Origin: an uncultured Pelagibacteraceae bacterium
Lineage (GTDB): Bacteria > Pseudomonadota > Alphaproteobacteria > Pelagibacterales > AG-422-B15
DNA: 59,320 nt
Reading direction: 5' to 3'
Assembly: GCA_902510025.1 (NCBI GenBank)
Contig: CABWZX010000004.1
Coordinates: 1 to 59,320, forward strand
The position numbers and the translations under genes were made by a program. The notes below the pieces were generated by a model. It ran no database searches and was not told the origin of the DNA. It saw only the letters and a program-made list of their open reading frames with translations. This document shows positions 7,652-15,508 of the stretch, in pieces (the stretch's first letter is position 1; every line of letters begins with the position of its first letter).

Positions 7652-9433
7652 TTAACTAATCTGTTCGCCAATATCTTCTATATGCAATTGAGGAGTACGT
7701 CTTCCTCCCCATTCATTTATTTTAATTTTACCTAGTAAAGAAACCGAATTTCCTTTGTTCTTTTGTATTTCATCTCCTAAAGGTGTGGATAAACTTCGAA
7801 ATGCCATTGCCTCTATAAACCCTCCTTCGGGTGTTTTAATTAAGCATTTTAGATGATTTTCTCCAATTTGTTTTACTGATGCAAGCAGTGAATTCTTTAC
7901 AACAAAATTTGGTTCAAAGTTATCTGATCCGAATGGACCTAGTTTCTCGATCTCATCATAGACTTCAAGATTAATTCCTGAAGAACTAATAAGTGAATCA
8001 ACATATATCATTTTTTCATCTGTCACTTTAGACTGGCTGTTAGAAAGCTGATTTTCAAAAAAATCACTGAGTTCTTCAATTTTACTCTCTTTGATTGAAA
8101 GTCCTGCGGCCATAGAATGACCTCCTCCAGAATCAATAATACCCGCTTGCTTTGCAGCAATAACTAGATTTCCTAAATCTATTCCTTTAATCGATCGTCC
8201 TGAACCTTTAGCTTTACCGTTTGATATTGTAATTACTACACAAGGCCTGTGATACTTATCTTTCAATCGACTTGCAATAATTCCTATAACTCCCTCATGC
8301 CAGTCTTCTCCATATACAACCAATAGTTTTTTATTTAATTTTTCTTCATTAACCTGTTTATCTGCAGAATCTAAAACGTAGCTTTCTATAGTTCTTCTTT
8401 CTTGATTAAATTTATCCAGCTCATCTGCTATACGGTCCGCATCAGCAGTGTCAGTCGCTGTTAAAAGCTCAGTCCCAAAACTTGATCGGCCCAACCTGCC
8501 TGCTGCATTAATTCTCGGTCCCAACTTGAATCCTAGATCATAAGTAGAAATTTTTCCTTTGATTGCAGATTTATTAATCAATGATCTTAATCCAACATTG
8601 AGTTGCTTTTTCATCACCTCAATACCTTTAATGACTAGCAATCTATTTATTCCTCTTAAAGGAACAGCATCACATATGGTCCCCAATGCAATTATATCTA
8701 AAAAACTTATCATATTGGGCTCCGCTAGATTATTATTAGCAAACCATTCCGTTGAACGTAACTTGCGATTTAATGCGATTAAAAAAAAATATGTCACTCC
8801 TACAGCAGCTAAGTAATTTAAATTAGAGGTATCATCTAATCGATTGGGATTAACTATTGCATATGCTTCCGGGAGAGTAATTTCTGGCTGATGATGATCT
8901 AAAACAATAACATCTAGATTCTCTTTCTTAGCAAATTCCATCTCATCATAAGACATGGTTCCGCAATCAACAGTAATAATTACCTTAACGTTATTTTTCT
9001 TAAACTTTGAAAAAATTTCCTTGCTAGGTCCATACCCTTCGGTAAATCTATTTGGAATATGATATTCAAGTTCTATTCCTAAAGACTTAAAATAATTAAT
9101 AATAATTGAAGTAGAGGTAGAACCATCAACATCATAGTCTCCAAAAATTGCTACTTTCTCATTATTACAGATTGAATCGTAAATACGGCTACATGCTTTT
9201 TCCATATCAGTTAAATTATATGGATCAGGCATATGATCTTTTAAGGAAGGATTAATATATTGATCAATATCTGATATATTAATATTTCTTATGCTAAAGA
9301 GTTTTGCTAATAGATAACTAAAGCCAAAATTTTGAGAAATATTTTCTGTTTCTCTTTCATCAAAACTTTTAAATTTCCAAAGTTTATTGGTTAGGGATAA
9401 AAAATCTTTTTGAAGACCTTTTTCTACCATCAT
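7652..9433 (-). CDS. recJ: Single-stranded-DNA-specific exonuclease RecJ
   Basis: A 5'-3' exonuclease on single-stranded DNA acting in recombination and mismatch repair; 593 residues, normal for the family. The DHH phosphoesterase motifs are present: FGDYDVDG at 97-104, VDCGT near 155, DHH at 179-181 followed by QPE, and the C-terminal DHHA1 motif GGGHSMAAG near 433. Two start codons lie in tandem (MM); the first directly abuts the glpX stop codon. Order hom-glpX-recJ is usual in Alphaproteobacteria. Confidence 0.96.
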   Translation of the reverse strand: MMVEKGLQKDFLSLTNKLWKFKSFDERETENISQNFGFSYLLAKLFSIRNINISDIDQYINPSLKDHMPDPYNLTDMEKACSRIYDSICNNEKVAIFGDYDVDGSTSTSIIINYFKSLGIELEYHIPNRFTEGYGPSKEIFSKFKKNNVKVIITVDCGTMSYDEMEFAKKENLDVIVLDHHQPEITLPEAYAIVNPNRLDDTSNLNYLAAVGVTYFFLIALNRKLRSTEWFANNNLAEPNMISFLDIIALGTICDAVPLRGINRLLVIKGIEVMKKQLNVGLRSLINKSAIKGKISTYDLGFKLGPRINAAGRLGRSSFGTELLTATDTADADRIADELDKFNQERRTIESYVLDSADKQVNEEKLNKKLLVVYGEDWHEGVIGIIASRLKDKYHRPCVVITISNGKAKGSGRSIKGIDLGNLVIAAKQAGIIDSGGGHSMAAGLSIKESKIEELSDFFENQLSNSQSKVTDEKMIYVDSLISSSGINLEVYDEIEKLGPFGSDNFEPNFVVKNSLLASVKQIGENHLKCLIKTPEGGFIEAMAFRSLSTPLGDEIQKNKGNSVSLLGKIKINEWGGRRTPQLHIEDIGEQIS

Positions 9434-10384
9434 TTATTTTATTTTATGATATGTCTCAATATATTGAGTGGATGAGTCATTAGATCTAAGAACAAGTGAG
9501 TGGGTCACGTGGTTATTATCTAGATTTCTTACTCCTCTAACCATTGTTCCTTCAGTAACTCCAGTGGCAGAAAAAATAATATCTCCATGGGCAAGTTCAT
9601 TTAGACTATATTTTTTATCGAGATCTTCGATTCCAATCTTTTGTGCTCTAGATTTTTCATCATCATTGTTGATAACTAATCTAGCTTGCATTTGTCCACC
9701 GATACATTGTAACGCAGCCGCTGCTAGAACACCCTCAGGGGCACCCCCAACTCCTAAATAAATATCAACTGGATTATCTGTTTGAGTTGTCATTATAACA
9801 CCAGCAACATCTCCATCAGGAATTAAAACAATCTTTGCTCCTATAGATCTTAATGATTCAATTTGATCACTGTGTCTAGGTCTTTCAAGAACACAAGCGG
9901 TTACATCGTTAATTTTTATTTTTTTTGCATCAGCAATACTCTTAATATTGTCTTTAACCGATGCATCTAGATCGATTACATCCTTAGGAAGTTGTCCTCC
10001 AACTGCAATTTTATTCATATAAGTATCAGGAGCATAAAGTAAGCCGCCTTTTTGAGCAGCTGCAATAACAGATAAAGAATTGGGCATACCTTTTGCAGTT
10101 ATTGTTGTTCCTTCAAGTGGATCTAGCGCAATATCAACCTCACTATTATTTCCAGAACCAACTTCTTCACCAATATACAGCATAGGAGCTTCATCTCTCT
10201 CCCCTTCGCCAATAACAATACGACCTTTAAAATCAATATCATTTAAAGCTGTTCTCATTGCATCAACAGCAACTTGGTCTGCAGCTTTTTCATCTCCAAG
10301 CCCTATAAGTTTTGAAGCCGCTATCGCTGCTTTTTCGGTAGCATTTACAATTCCAGAAGCATATTGTGTTGAAATAATTGTCAA
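9434..10384 (-). CDS. glpX: Class II fructose-1,6-bisphosphatase
   Basis: A metal-dependent phosphatase of gluconeogenesis (fructose-1,6-bisphosphate to fructose-6-phosphate), 316 residues. The GlpX-type lithium-sensitive phosphatase motif is IALDPLEGTT near residues 85-94. An upstream GEGERDEAP segment supplies the metal-binding acidic residues. GGAPEG and ATGVTEG loops also match the family. It overlaps hom by four bases. No class I enzyme is seen here. Confidence 0.95.
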   Translation of the reverse strand: MTIISTQYASGIVNATEKAAIAASKLIGLGDEKAADQVAVDAMRTALNDIDFKGRIVIGEGERDEAPMLYIGEEVGSGNNSEVDIALDPLEGTTITAKGMPNSLSVIAAAQKGGLLYAPDTYMNKIAVGGQLPKDVIDLDASVKDNIKSIADAKKIKINDVTACVLERPRHSDQIESLRSIGAKIVLIPDGDVAGVIMTTQTDNPVDIYLGVGGAPEGVLAAAALQCIGGQMQARLVINNDDEKSRAQKIGIEDLDKKYSLNELAHGDIIFSATGVTEGTMVRGVRNLDNNHVTHSLVLRSNDSSTQYIETYHKIK

Positions 10385-11670
10385 AGTGAATCCTCTATTC
10401 TTACCAATTTAACAGATGAACTAACAGTATTTAAACCTTTTATTTTTTTTAAGGCTGAGATTAATGTGGACTCTTTTATGCTGTGAATAATAAGAATAAT
10501 CTCAGCATAGTTCTTCTTTTGAGAAGGTTTTTGAATAATGCTTTCTATTGAAACCTTGTGATAAGAAAGCACTTTAGTAATACTTGCCATCACTCCGCTT
10601 TGGTCTTTGGCTAAAATTCTTAAATAATAAGAAAACTTTAGATCAGTTATCTTTCTTATTTTTAGTCTTTTCTTTCTCTTTACAGATGACCCTAAAGGGA
10701 GAATGTAAGTTCCTCTATGAATATCCATTAAATCTGACATTACTGACGCACCTGTTGGACCCGCTCCTGCTCCAGGTCCTTCAAATATGTTTGAACCTAT
10801 AACATTATCATTAACAACAATTGCATTTAACTCATTATCTACTTTTGAAATATCTGAATCTTGTTTTACAAAACATGGGTGAACTCTTTGTTCAACCTGT
10901 GATCCTTTTTTTTCAGCGATTGCAAGCAACTTAATTGAGTAACCTAGTTCCTTTGCATATAAAAAATCACTGGCATCAATTTTTGAAATTCCCTCAATAT
11001 ATGTACCTTTAAAATCTATTTTAATGTTAAAAGCTAAACTAGAAAGGATGCTTATTTTATGAGCTGCATCAATTCCTTGAATATCAAATGTAGGATCTAA
11101 TTCAGCAAATCCTTTCTTTTGTGCGTCTTTTAATACATCTTTAAAATCTCTCTTGTCTTGAGACATTTTAGTTAAAATATAATTACATGTTCCATTTAAG
11201 ATTCCATAAATTTTAGAAATTTTGTTGAATCTTAAATTCTCTCTTACAGCTTTTACAATTGGAACACCTCCAGCAATTGCAGCCTCATAGTTCAAGCAAA
11301 CATTGTTCTTTTCCGCAATAGCAGCTAACTCATTTCCGTGAGTTGCTATTAAAGCTTTATTTGCAGTAATAACATGTTTCTTATTAGATAAAGCCTTTTT
11401 GACAAGTTTGTATGCAACACCTGACGAACCGCCAATGAGCTCAACAATAACATCTATTTCTTTGTTTGACGCAAGCTGCAAGGCATTAGATACTAACGGT
11501 AAGTTCTTTGTATTAAAGTTTCTCTTTTTTTTTATGTTCTTAACAGCAATTTGGACAATCTTTACGTTCGATTCAGATTTAGAATTAGCTTTAAAACCTT
11601 TAAGTTGCTTTAAAAATCCTCCTCCAACTGTACCTAAGCCAGCAATACCTACTCCTAAAGATTTACTCAT
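10381..11670 (-). CDS. hom: Homoserine dehydrogenase
   Basis: An NAD(P)H-dependent reductase that makes homoserine for threonine and methionine; 429 residues. The Rossmann motif GIAGLGTVGGG is near residues 8-18. The catalytic region has GGVPIVKAVRE, ILNGTCNYILTKM and DAAHKISIL. A C-terminal ACT domain (about 350-429) implies allosteric control, typically by threonine. Its start overlaps the end of the small lipoprotein gene by eight bases and its stop overlaps glpX. MetY, encoded at 14150, uses a homoserine derivative downstream. Confidence 0.96.
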   Translation of the reverse strand: MSKSLGVGIAGLGTVGGGFLKQLKGFKANSKSESNVKIVQIAVKNIKKKRNFNTKNLPLVSNALQLASNKEIDVIVELIGGSSGVAYKLVKKALSNKKHVITANKALIATHGNELAAIAEKNNVCLNYEAAIAGGVPIVKAVRENLRFNKISKIYGILNGTCNYILTKMSQDKRDFKDVLKDAQKKGFAELDPTFDIQGIDAAHKISILSSLAFNIKIDFKGTYIEGISKIDASDFLYAKELGYSIKLLAIAEKKGSQVEQRVHPCFVKQDSDISKVDNELNAIVVNDNVIGSNIFEGPGAGAGPTGASVMSDLMDIHRGTYILPLGSSVKRKKRLKIRKITDLKFSYYLRILAKDQSGVMASITKVLSYHKVSIESIIQKPSQKKNYAEIILIIHSIKESTLISALKKIKGLNTVSSSVKLVRIEDSL

Positions 11671-11884
11671 CTATATCCACACTTTCTGGCACACTATCAA
11701 GATCAGGTTTTTCTGATTCACTATTAAATTCTTCGCTTAATTCACCAACATCAGGATTTATAAAAGTCTCATAAAAAGAATAATTATTTTTTTCTATAAA
11801 ACTACAATTAGAAAAAATTAAAAAAGCAAAGATAAGGGGGAATACACATTTTTCTTTGTAGAAAATTTTGATTTTTTGGTTCAT
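11663..11884 (-). CDS. Small predicted lipoprotein, function unknown
   Basis: A 73-residue protein that I do not recognise. A basic N-terminus is followed by a hydrophobic stretch (about residues 14-25) ending FSNC, with Cys27 as a plausible though non-canonical lipidation site. The mature part is about 46 residues, highly acidic, with Glu/Asp/Pro/Ser-rich text and no repeats. The gene is locked between its neighbours: its ATG overlaps the argC stop by four bases, and its 3' end overlaps hom by eight. This overlap on both sides argues that it is real and co-expressed. A membrane-anchored acidic peptide is the most that can be inferred. Confidence 0.6.
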   Translation of the reverse strand: MNQKIKIFYKEKCVFPLIFAFLIFSNCSFIEKNNYSFYETFINPDVGELSEEFNSESEKPDLDSVPESVDIDE

Positions 11885-12897
11885 ATCAATGCTGTTTCCT
11901 CATCTATCATGTTCATTAAGTTAAAATTTTGCATTGCCTGGCCAGCAGCTCCTTTAACTAAATTATCTAAGACACTCACTATACAAATTATATCATTCTT
12001 ATATCCTTTTTTAACGCCAATTATTAGTTTATTTGTTCCAACAACATCCTTAGTAGTTGGAATTTCATTGAGTGGAAGGATTTCAATAAAGACTTCATCT
12101 TTAAATCTATCAGATAAAATCGTGTGAATTTCTTCTGCAGATGAATTAATAGGATTAATATAAATGTTAGACAGTATTCCTCTTTCAACAGGTATTAAGT
12201 TTGCAGAAAAAAATACTTCTACCTTCTCATTCTTATTATGAATAGTTAACTCTTGATTTATTTCAGCTATATGTCTGTGGTCACCTACTCCATAAGTTTT
12301 AATATTTTCATAAACTTCTTTAAGTAGTTGTTCCTTATCTTTTGTTTTTCCTGCTCCAGAATATCCAGACTTTGCATCAATAATGATATTATCAGTACTT
12401 ATAGCCTGCTCTTGAACCAATATTGTCAATGGAATTAAAACACTAGTTGCGTAACAACCTGGATTAGCAACATGTTTTGAATTCTTTATTTGACTTCTGT
12501 TCAATTCAGTTAAGCCATATCTAAAATCCTCTACCAATTCTAAATTATTGTGCTCAAAATTGTACCAATCTAAATAATCTTGTTCTGAATTAAGCCTAAA
12601 ATCAATTGATAAATCGATAACTTTTATATTGCTTGGAAACTCTTTAATGATTTTATGCAATTGTTCATTTGGTAAACAATTGAATACAAAATCAACATTA
12701 GAAAAATCTATTTCATCAATTTTTTGATAATAAAGTTCGGTTTGACTTTGTTTTTTAATATGATCAAAATTGATTTTCTCACCTGCAGACATATTGGCAG
12801 ATAAACCATTAATATTTATCTCTGGATGACTAACGCACATATTAATCAACTCATTCCCTACAAACCCACTTGCGCCTAAAATTACTATATTCTTCAT
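11881..12897 (-). CDS. argC: N-acetyl-gamma-glutamyl-phosphate reductase
   Basis: NADPH-dependent third step of arginine synthesis; 338 residues, type 1 length. The N-terminal Rossmann motif is GASGFVGNEL. The catalytic Cys lies in NPGCYAT near residue 147. The SGYSGAGK loop and a GDHRHIAEI histidine also match. It sits 51 bases after rpsI. Together with hom and dapA it shows that this organism makes several aspartate- and glutamate-family amino acids itself. Confidence 0.96.
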   Translation of the reverse strand: MKNIVILGASGFVGNELINMCVSHPEININGLSANMSAGEKINFDHIKKQSQTELYYQKIDEIDFSNVDFVFNCLPNEQLHKIIKEFPSNIKVIDLSIDFRLNSEQDYLDWYNFEHNNLELVEDFRYGLTELNRSQIKNSKHVANPGCYATSVLIPLTILVQEQAISTDNIIIDAKSGYSGAGKTKDKEQLLKEVYENIKTYGVGDHRHIAEINQELTIHNKNEKVEVFFSANLIPVERGILSNIYINPINSSAEEIHTILSDRFKDEVFIEILPLNEIPTTKDVVGTNKLIIGVKKGYKNDIICIVSVLDNLVKGAAGQAMQNFNLMNMIDEETALI

Positions 12898-12948
12898 GAC
12901 TGATAAATTAAATCTAAGTTAAAATGATAGATTAAAAGATGGAAAAAA

Positions 12949-13413
12949 TTATCTCTTAGAGAATTGGTAACGTCTTCTTGCTTTTCGTCTACCATATTTT
13001 TTTCTTTCAACGATTCTTGAATCTCTTGTAAGCAAACCTTCTGCCTTAAGCGCGCTTCGTAAATTTGGATCGAACAAAGAAAGTGCCTTAGATATACCAT
13101 GCCTTACAGCTCCAGCTTGTCCAGATAGACCGCCTCCACTAACTGTTATCATTGCATCTATATCAAGTTTTCTTTTTGTTAATTCTAAAGGCTGATTAAC
13201 TAACATGTTTAGAACTGGACGAGAGAAATACTTATCACTATCTTTTCCATTTATAGAAACTTTTCCTGTTCCTGTCTTAATCCATACTCTTGCGACTGCA
13301 TTTTTTCTTTTGCCAGTAGCATAGGATCTTCCTAACTTGTCTACTGTAGGTGTAGATATCTCTTCTACTGTAGGTGTAGATATCTCTAAATTACTATCTT
13401 CTGAAATTTCCAT
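12949..13413 (-). CDS. rpsI: 30S ribosomal protein S9
   Basis: Small-subunit protein whose C-terminal tail reaches the P-site tRNA. The core motifs are [28 protein letters not shown] and the C-terminal [18 protein letters not shown], intact to the final Lys-Arg. I place the start at the ATG at 13413 (154 residues, MEISED...), one base after the rplM stop; an upstream in-frame TTG would overlap rplM. The N-terminal extension typical of alphaproteobacterial S9 contains an exact eight-codon tandem duplication (EISTPTV-E/D twice), unusual in a ribosomal protein. Confidence 0.97.
   Translation of the reverse strand: MEISEDSNLEISTPTVEEISTPTVDKLGRSYATGKRKNAVARVWIKTGTGKVSINGKDSDKYFSRPVLNMLVNQPLELTKRKLDIDAMITVSGGGLSGQAGAVRHGISKALSLFDPNLRSALKAEGLLTRDSRIVERKKYGRRKARRRYQFSKR
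13340..13387 (-). repeat. Perfect 24-bp tandem duplication inside rpsI
   Basis: Two identical, directly adjacent 24-base units, 13340-13363 and 13364-13387, keep the reading frame. They encode the repeated peptide EISTPTV with the eighth residue Glu or Asp, set by the following base. The exact identity points to a recent duplication or active slippage. Confidence 0.95.
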
Positions 13414-13414
13414 A

Positions 13415-13879
13415 TTAAACCATTTCAATTATATTAAACTTTTTAAGGGCTTGTGAATCGTGCGGATGACTCTCACCGCAATAAACTTTCATATTAGATA
13501 TTTGCTGTCTACCTAATGGCCCTTTTGGAATCATTCTTTGAACTGCTAACCTAATTATTCTGTCGGGGTTCTTACCTTCAATTATTTTCTTTGCTGTAGT
13601 TTCCTTTATTCCTCCTGGATAACCTGTATGCCAATAATATTTTTTATCAGAAAGTTTGTTTCCAGTTAATTTTACTTTCTCAGCATTAATAATTATTACA
13701 TTGTCCCCACAATCAACATGAGGGGTAAAGTTAGCTTTATGCTTGCCTCTTAGTATCTTTGATACATTTGATGCAAGTCTACCTAGAACTACATTCTCAG
13801 CATCAATCAGAAGCCATTGTTTATCCACATCCTTAGGGTTTAACGACTTTGTTTGCTTAATTATTTTAGAATTTGTCAT
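13415..13879 (-). CDS. rplM: 50S ribosomal protein L13
   Basis: An early-assembly large-subunit protein, 154 residues. Family text is clear: [16 protein letters not shown] near residues 22-37, [17 protein letters not shown], and [10 protein letters not shown] near 115. It is the promoter-proximal gene of rplM-rpsI, the universal pair. The ATG is the only reasonable start. No Shine-Dalgarno sequence precedes it, and a promoter -10 box sits just eight bases upstream, so the mRNA may be leaderless. Confidence 0.97.
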   Translation of the reverse strand: MTNSKIIKQTKSLNPKDVDKQWLLIDAENVVLGRLASNVSKILRGKHKANFTPHVDCGDNVIIINAEKVKLTGNKLSDKKYYWHTGYPGGIKETTAKKIIEGKNPDRIIRLAVQRMIPKGPLGRQQISNMKVYCGESHPHDSQALKKFNIIEMV

Positions 13880-13887
13880 CGTGTGGC

Positions 13888-13916
13888 TAATTAACTAAAT
13901 AACTCCAATATGTCAA
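13888..13916 (-). promoter_or_regulatory. Sigma-70 promoter of rplM-rpsI
   Basis: On the minus strand a perfect TTGACA (13916-13911), 17-base spacer and TAATTA (13893-13888). The -10 box ends eight bases before the rplM ATG, leaving almost no 5' leader. Confidence 0.6.
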
Positions 13917-14028
13917 TTTAAATTTCTTTACTATATAAAATCAATTAGTTACTCAATGGTATTATAATACTAATAATTTAACTTTACTTATTTTTTTTAG
14001 TTTGCTTAAATATATTTGTCGATTTTTT

Positions 14029-14098
14029 GCGGCTTGCGGACTTTAACAGCTAAGCCTAGAATGTAGCCGCACATAATTGAAAATGTGCGGTTTTTTTT
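14029..14098 (+). promoter_or_regulatory. metY leader with competing structures; candidate SAM-sensing riboswitch/attenuator
   Basis: The 270-base gap 13880-14149 holds this leader. Visible pairings: hairpin GGCTT (14031-14035) with AAGCC (14052-14056); a possible pseudoknot GCGG (14036-14039) with CCGC (14067-14070); a long-range stem GCGGCT (14029-14034) with AGCCGC (14065-14070); and a terminator using CCGC (14067-14070) with GCGG (14087-14090). All but the first compete for the same CCGC. A loop containing TTTAAC and a following AATGTAGC resemble, from memory, the SAM-II aptamer core. Placement before metY fits SAM-II/SAM-V riboswitches of marine Alphaproteobacteria. The ligand assignment is inference; the attenuator geometry is seen directly. 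Confidence 0.6.
14067..14098 (+). terminator. Rho-independent terminator in the metY leader
   Basis: An eight-base-pair perfect stem, CCGCACAT (14067-14074) with ATGTGCGG (14083-14090), loop of eight, followed by eight T (14091-14098). No gene precedes it on the plus strand, so it can only act as a premature terminator of the metY transcript. Confidence 0.88.
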
Positions 14099-14102
14099 GA
14101 AC

Positions 14103-14124
14103 ACAAATTCGGCGGTAAATTTGT
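14103..14124 (+). promoter_or_regulatory. Second hairpin between the attenuator and the metY ribosome binding site
   Basis: ACAAATT (14103-14109) pairs with AATTTGT (14118-14124) around the loop CGGCGGTA. The Shine-Dalgarno AAGGAG (14139-14144) follows, five bases before the ATG. It may be a separate translational control element; the stem is AT-rich and could be chance. Confidence 0.3.
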
Positions 14125-14149
14125 TAATAACTAAATATAAGGAGAAATT

Positions 14150-15466
14150 ATGGCTAAAAATAAATTCGTTCCTAGTGATTCAGTAAATCCTGAAACTCTA
14201 GCTCTTCATGGAGGAGATTACAGGAGTGATCCTTCGACTACTGCTGTAGCTGTTCCAATCTATCAAACTACATCTTATCAATTTAATAGCACTGAACATG
14301 CTGCAAATCTATTTGGAGCAAAAGATTTTGGAAATATCTACACTAGAATTATGAACCCAACAGTAGATGTTCTAGAAAAAAGAGTTGCTGCTTTGGAAGG
14401 TGGAGTTGCTGCTCTTTGCGTCAGTTCAGGACAAGCCGCTTCAGCGCTTAGTATACAAAATCTGGCTAAAGCGGGAGATAATGTAGTTAGTTCTACTGAC
14501 CTCTATGGAGGAACTTGGAATCTTTTTGCAAATACACTTAAAGATTTAGGTATAGAAGTAAGATTTGCTGACCCTACTGATCCAGAAAGTTTCCGTAAGT
14601 TAACTGATGACAACACTCGTGCTTATTATGCTGAAACTTTACCAAACCCAAAATTAAAGGTTTTCCCCATTAGGGAAGTAGCTGATATCGGCGATGAATA
14701 CAATATACCGTTAATTGTAGACAATACTTCATCACCCGTAATTTGTAAACCAATTGAACATGGAGCAACAATTGTTGTTCACTCTTTAACAAAATTTATT
14801 GGTGGCCATGGAACGACAATTGGCGGAATCATTGTTGATAGTGGCAAGTTTAATTGGGCAAAAGATAAAGAAAGGCAGCCAATGATTAATGATCCTGATC
14901 CAAGTTACCACGGCATGATTTGGTCAGAGTTTGCTGAAGCAATAAATATGCCAATTGCATATATTGTTAGAGCAAGATTTGTGGGCTTAAGAGACTTGGG
15001 TCCTTGCTTGCCTCCTCAAAGTGCTTTTCAAATAATACAAGGCTTAGAGACGGTAACACTAAGAATGCAAAAGCATTGTGATAACGCTGCTAAAGTTGCT
15101 GAATTTCTATCTAAACATAACAAAGTAACTAAAGTTATATATGCAGGTTTAGATGAAGATGAGGCTGGTAAGAGAGCAAGTAAATACCTTAAAGGTGGAT
15201 TTGGAGCTCTTTGTGGATTTGAGCTTAAAGGTGGTAAACAAAGTGGTCAGAAGTTTATTGATAACCTAAATATGTTCTACCATGTAGCAAATATAGGTGA
15301 TGCAAGAAGCTTGGCAATCCATCCAGCTACTACAACTCACTCTCAATTATCAGATGAAGACATGCTTGCAACCGGAGTTAGTCCTAGTTACGTAAGACTC
15401 TCTATTGGAATTGAGCATATCGATGATATCATAAGCGATCTATCTAACGCTCTAGATAACGCTTAA
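14150..15466 (+). CDS. metY: O-acetylhomoserine sulfhydrylase / aminocarboxypropyltransferase
   Basis: A PLP-dependent Cys/Met metabolism enzyme, 438 residues, the length of MetY rather than the shorter MetB/MetC/MetZ. It joins O-acetylhomoserine with sulfide or methanethiol to give homocysteine or methionine. PLP lysine is Lys215 in HSLTKFIGGHGTT; Asp191 in VDNT contacts the ring nitrogen; YGGT near 118-122 and ETLPNPK near 162-168 also match. The gene has a strong AAGGAG ribosome site and its own attenuated leader. A terminator hairpin follows directly. Hom (10381) supplies the carbon skeleton. Confidence 0.96.
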   Translation: MAKNKFVPSDSVNPETLALHGGDYRSDPSTTAVAVPIYQTTSYQFNSTEHAANLFGAKDFGNIYTRIMNPTVDVLEKRVAALEGGVAALCVSSGQAASALSIQNLAKAGDNVVSSTDLYGGTWNLFANTLKDLGIEVRFADPTDPESFRKLTDDNTRAYYAETLPNPKLKVFPIREVADIGDEYNIPLIVDNTSSPVICKPIEHGATIVVHSLTKFIGGHGTTIGGIIVDSGKFNWAKDKERQPMINDPDPSYHGMIWSEFAEAINMPIAYIVRARFVGLRDLGPCLPPQSAFQIIQGLETVTLRMQKHCDNAAKVAEFLSKHNKVTKVIYAGLDEDEAGKRASKYLKGGFGALCGFELKGGKQSGQKFIDNLNMFYHVANIGDARSLAIHPATTTHSQLSDEDMLATGVSPSYVRLSIGIEHIDDIISDLSNALDNA

Positions 15467-15475
15467 TAAATTTAA

Positions 15476-15508
15476 ATCCTCTTAGTATTTTTGTACTAAG
15501 AGGATTTT
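15476..15508. terminator. Bidirectional terminator shared by metY and ctaA
   Basis: A perfect 12-bp stem, ATCCTCTTAGTA (15476-15487) with TACTAAGAGGAT (15494-15505), around a six-base loop, with short A and T tracts on either side. On the minus strand one arm encodes the last residues and TAG stop of ctaA. Confidence 0.85.

Noticed and set aside
12894-13100. A 68-codon open frame on the minus strand across the rpsI end
   Set aside because: It lies almost wholly inside rpsI in another frame and has no family resemblance or start context; S9 explains the sequence.
13421-13428. Upstream TTG start giving S9 five extra residues
   Set aside because: It overlaps rplM, whereas the ATG at 13413 sits one base after the rplM stop, a normal coupled start.
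14029-14098. tmRNA, tRNA or 6S RNA as the identity of the metY leader
   Set aside because: There is no cloverleaf, T arm or tag sequence; it is short and ends in a terminator directly before metY.
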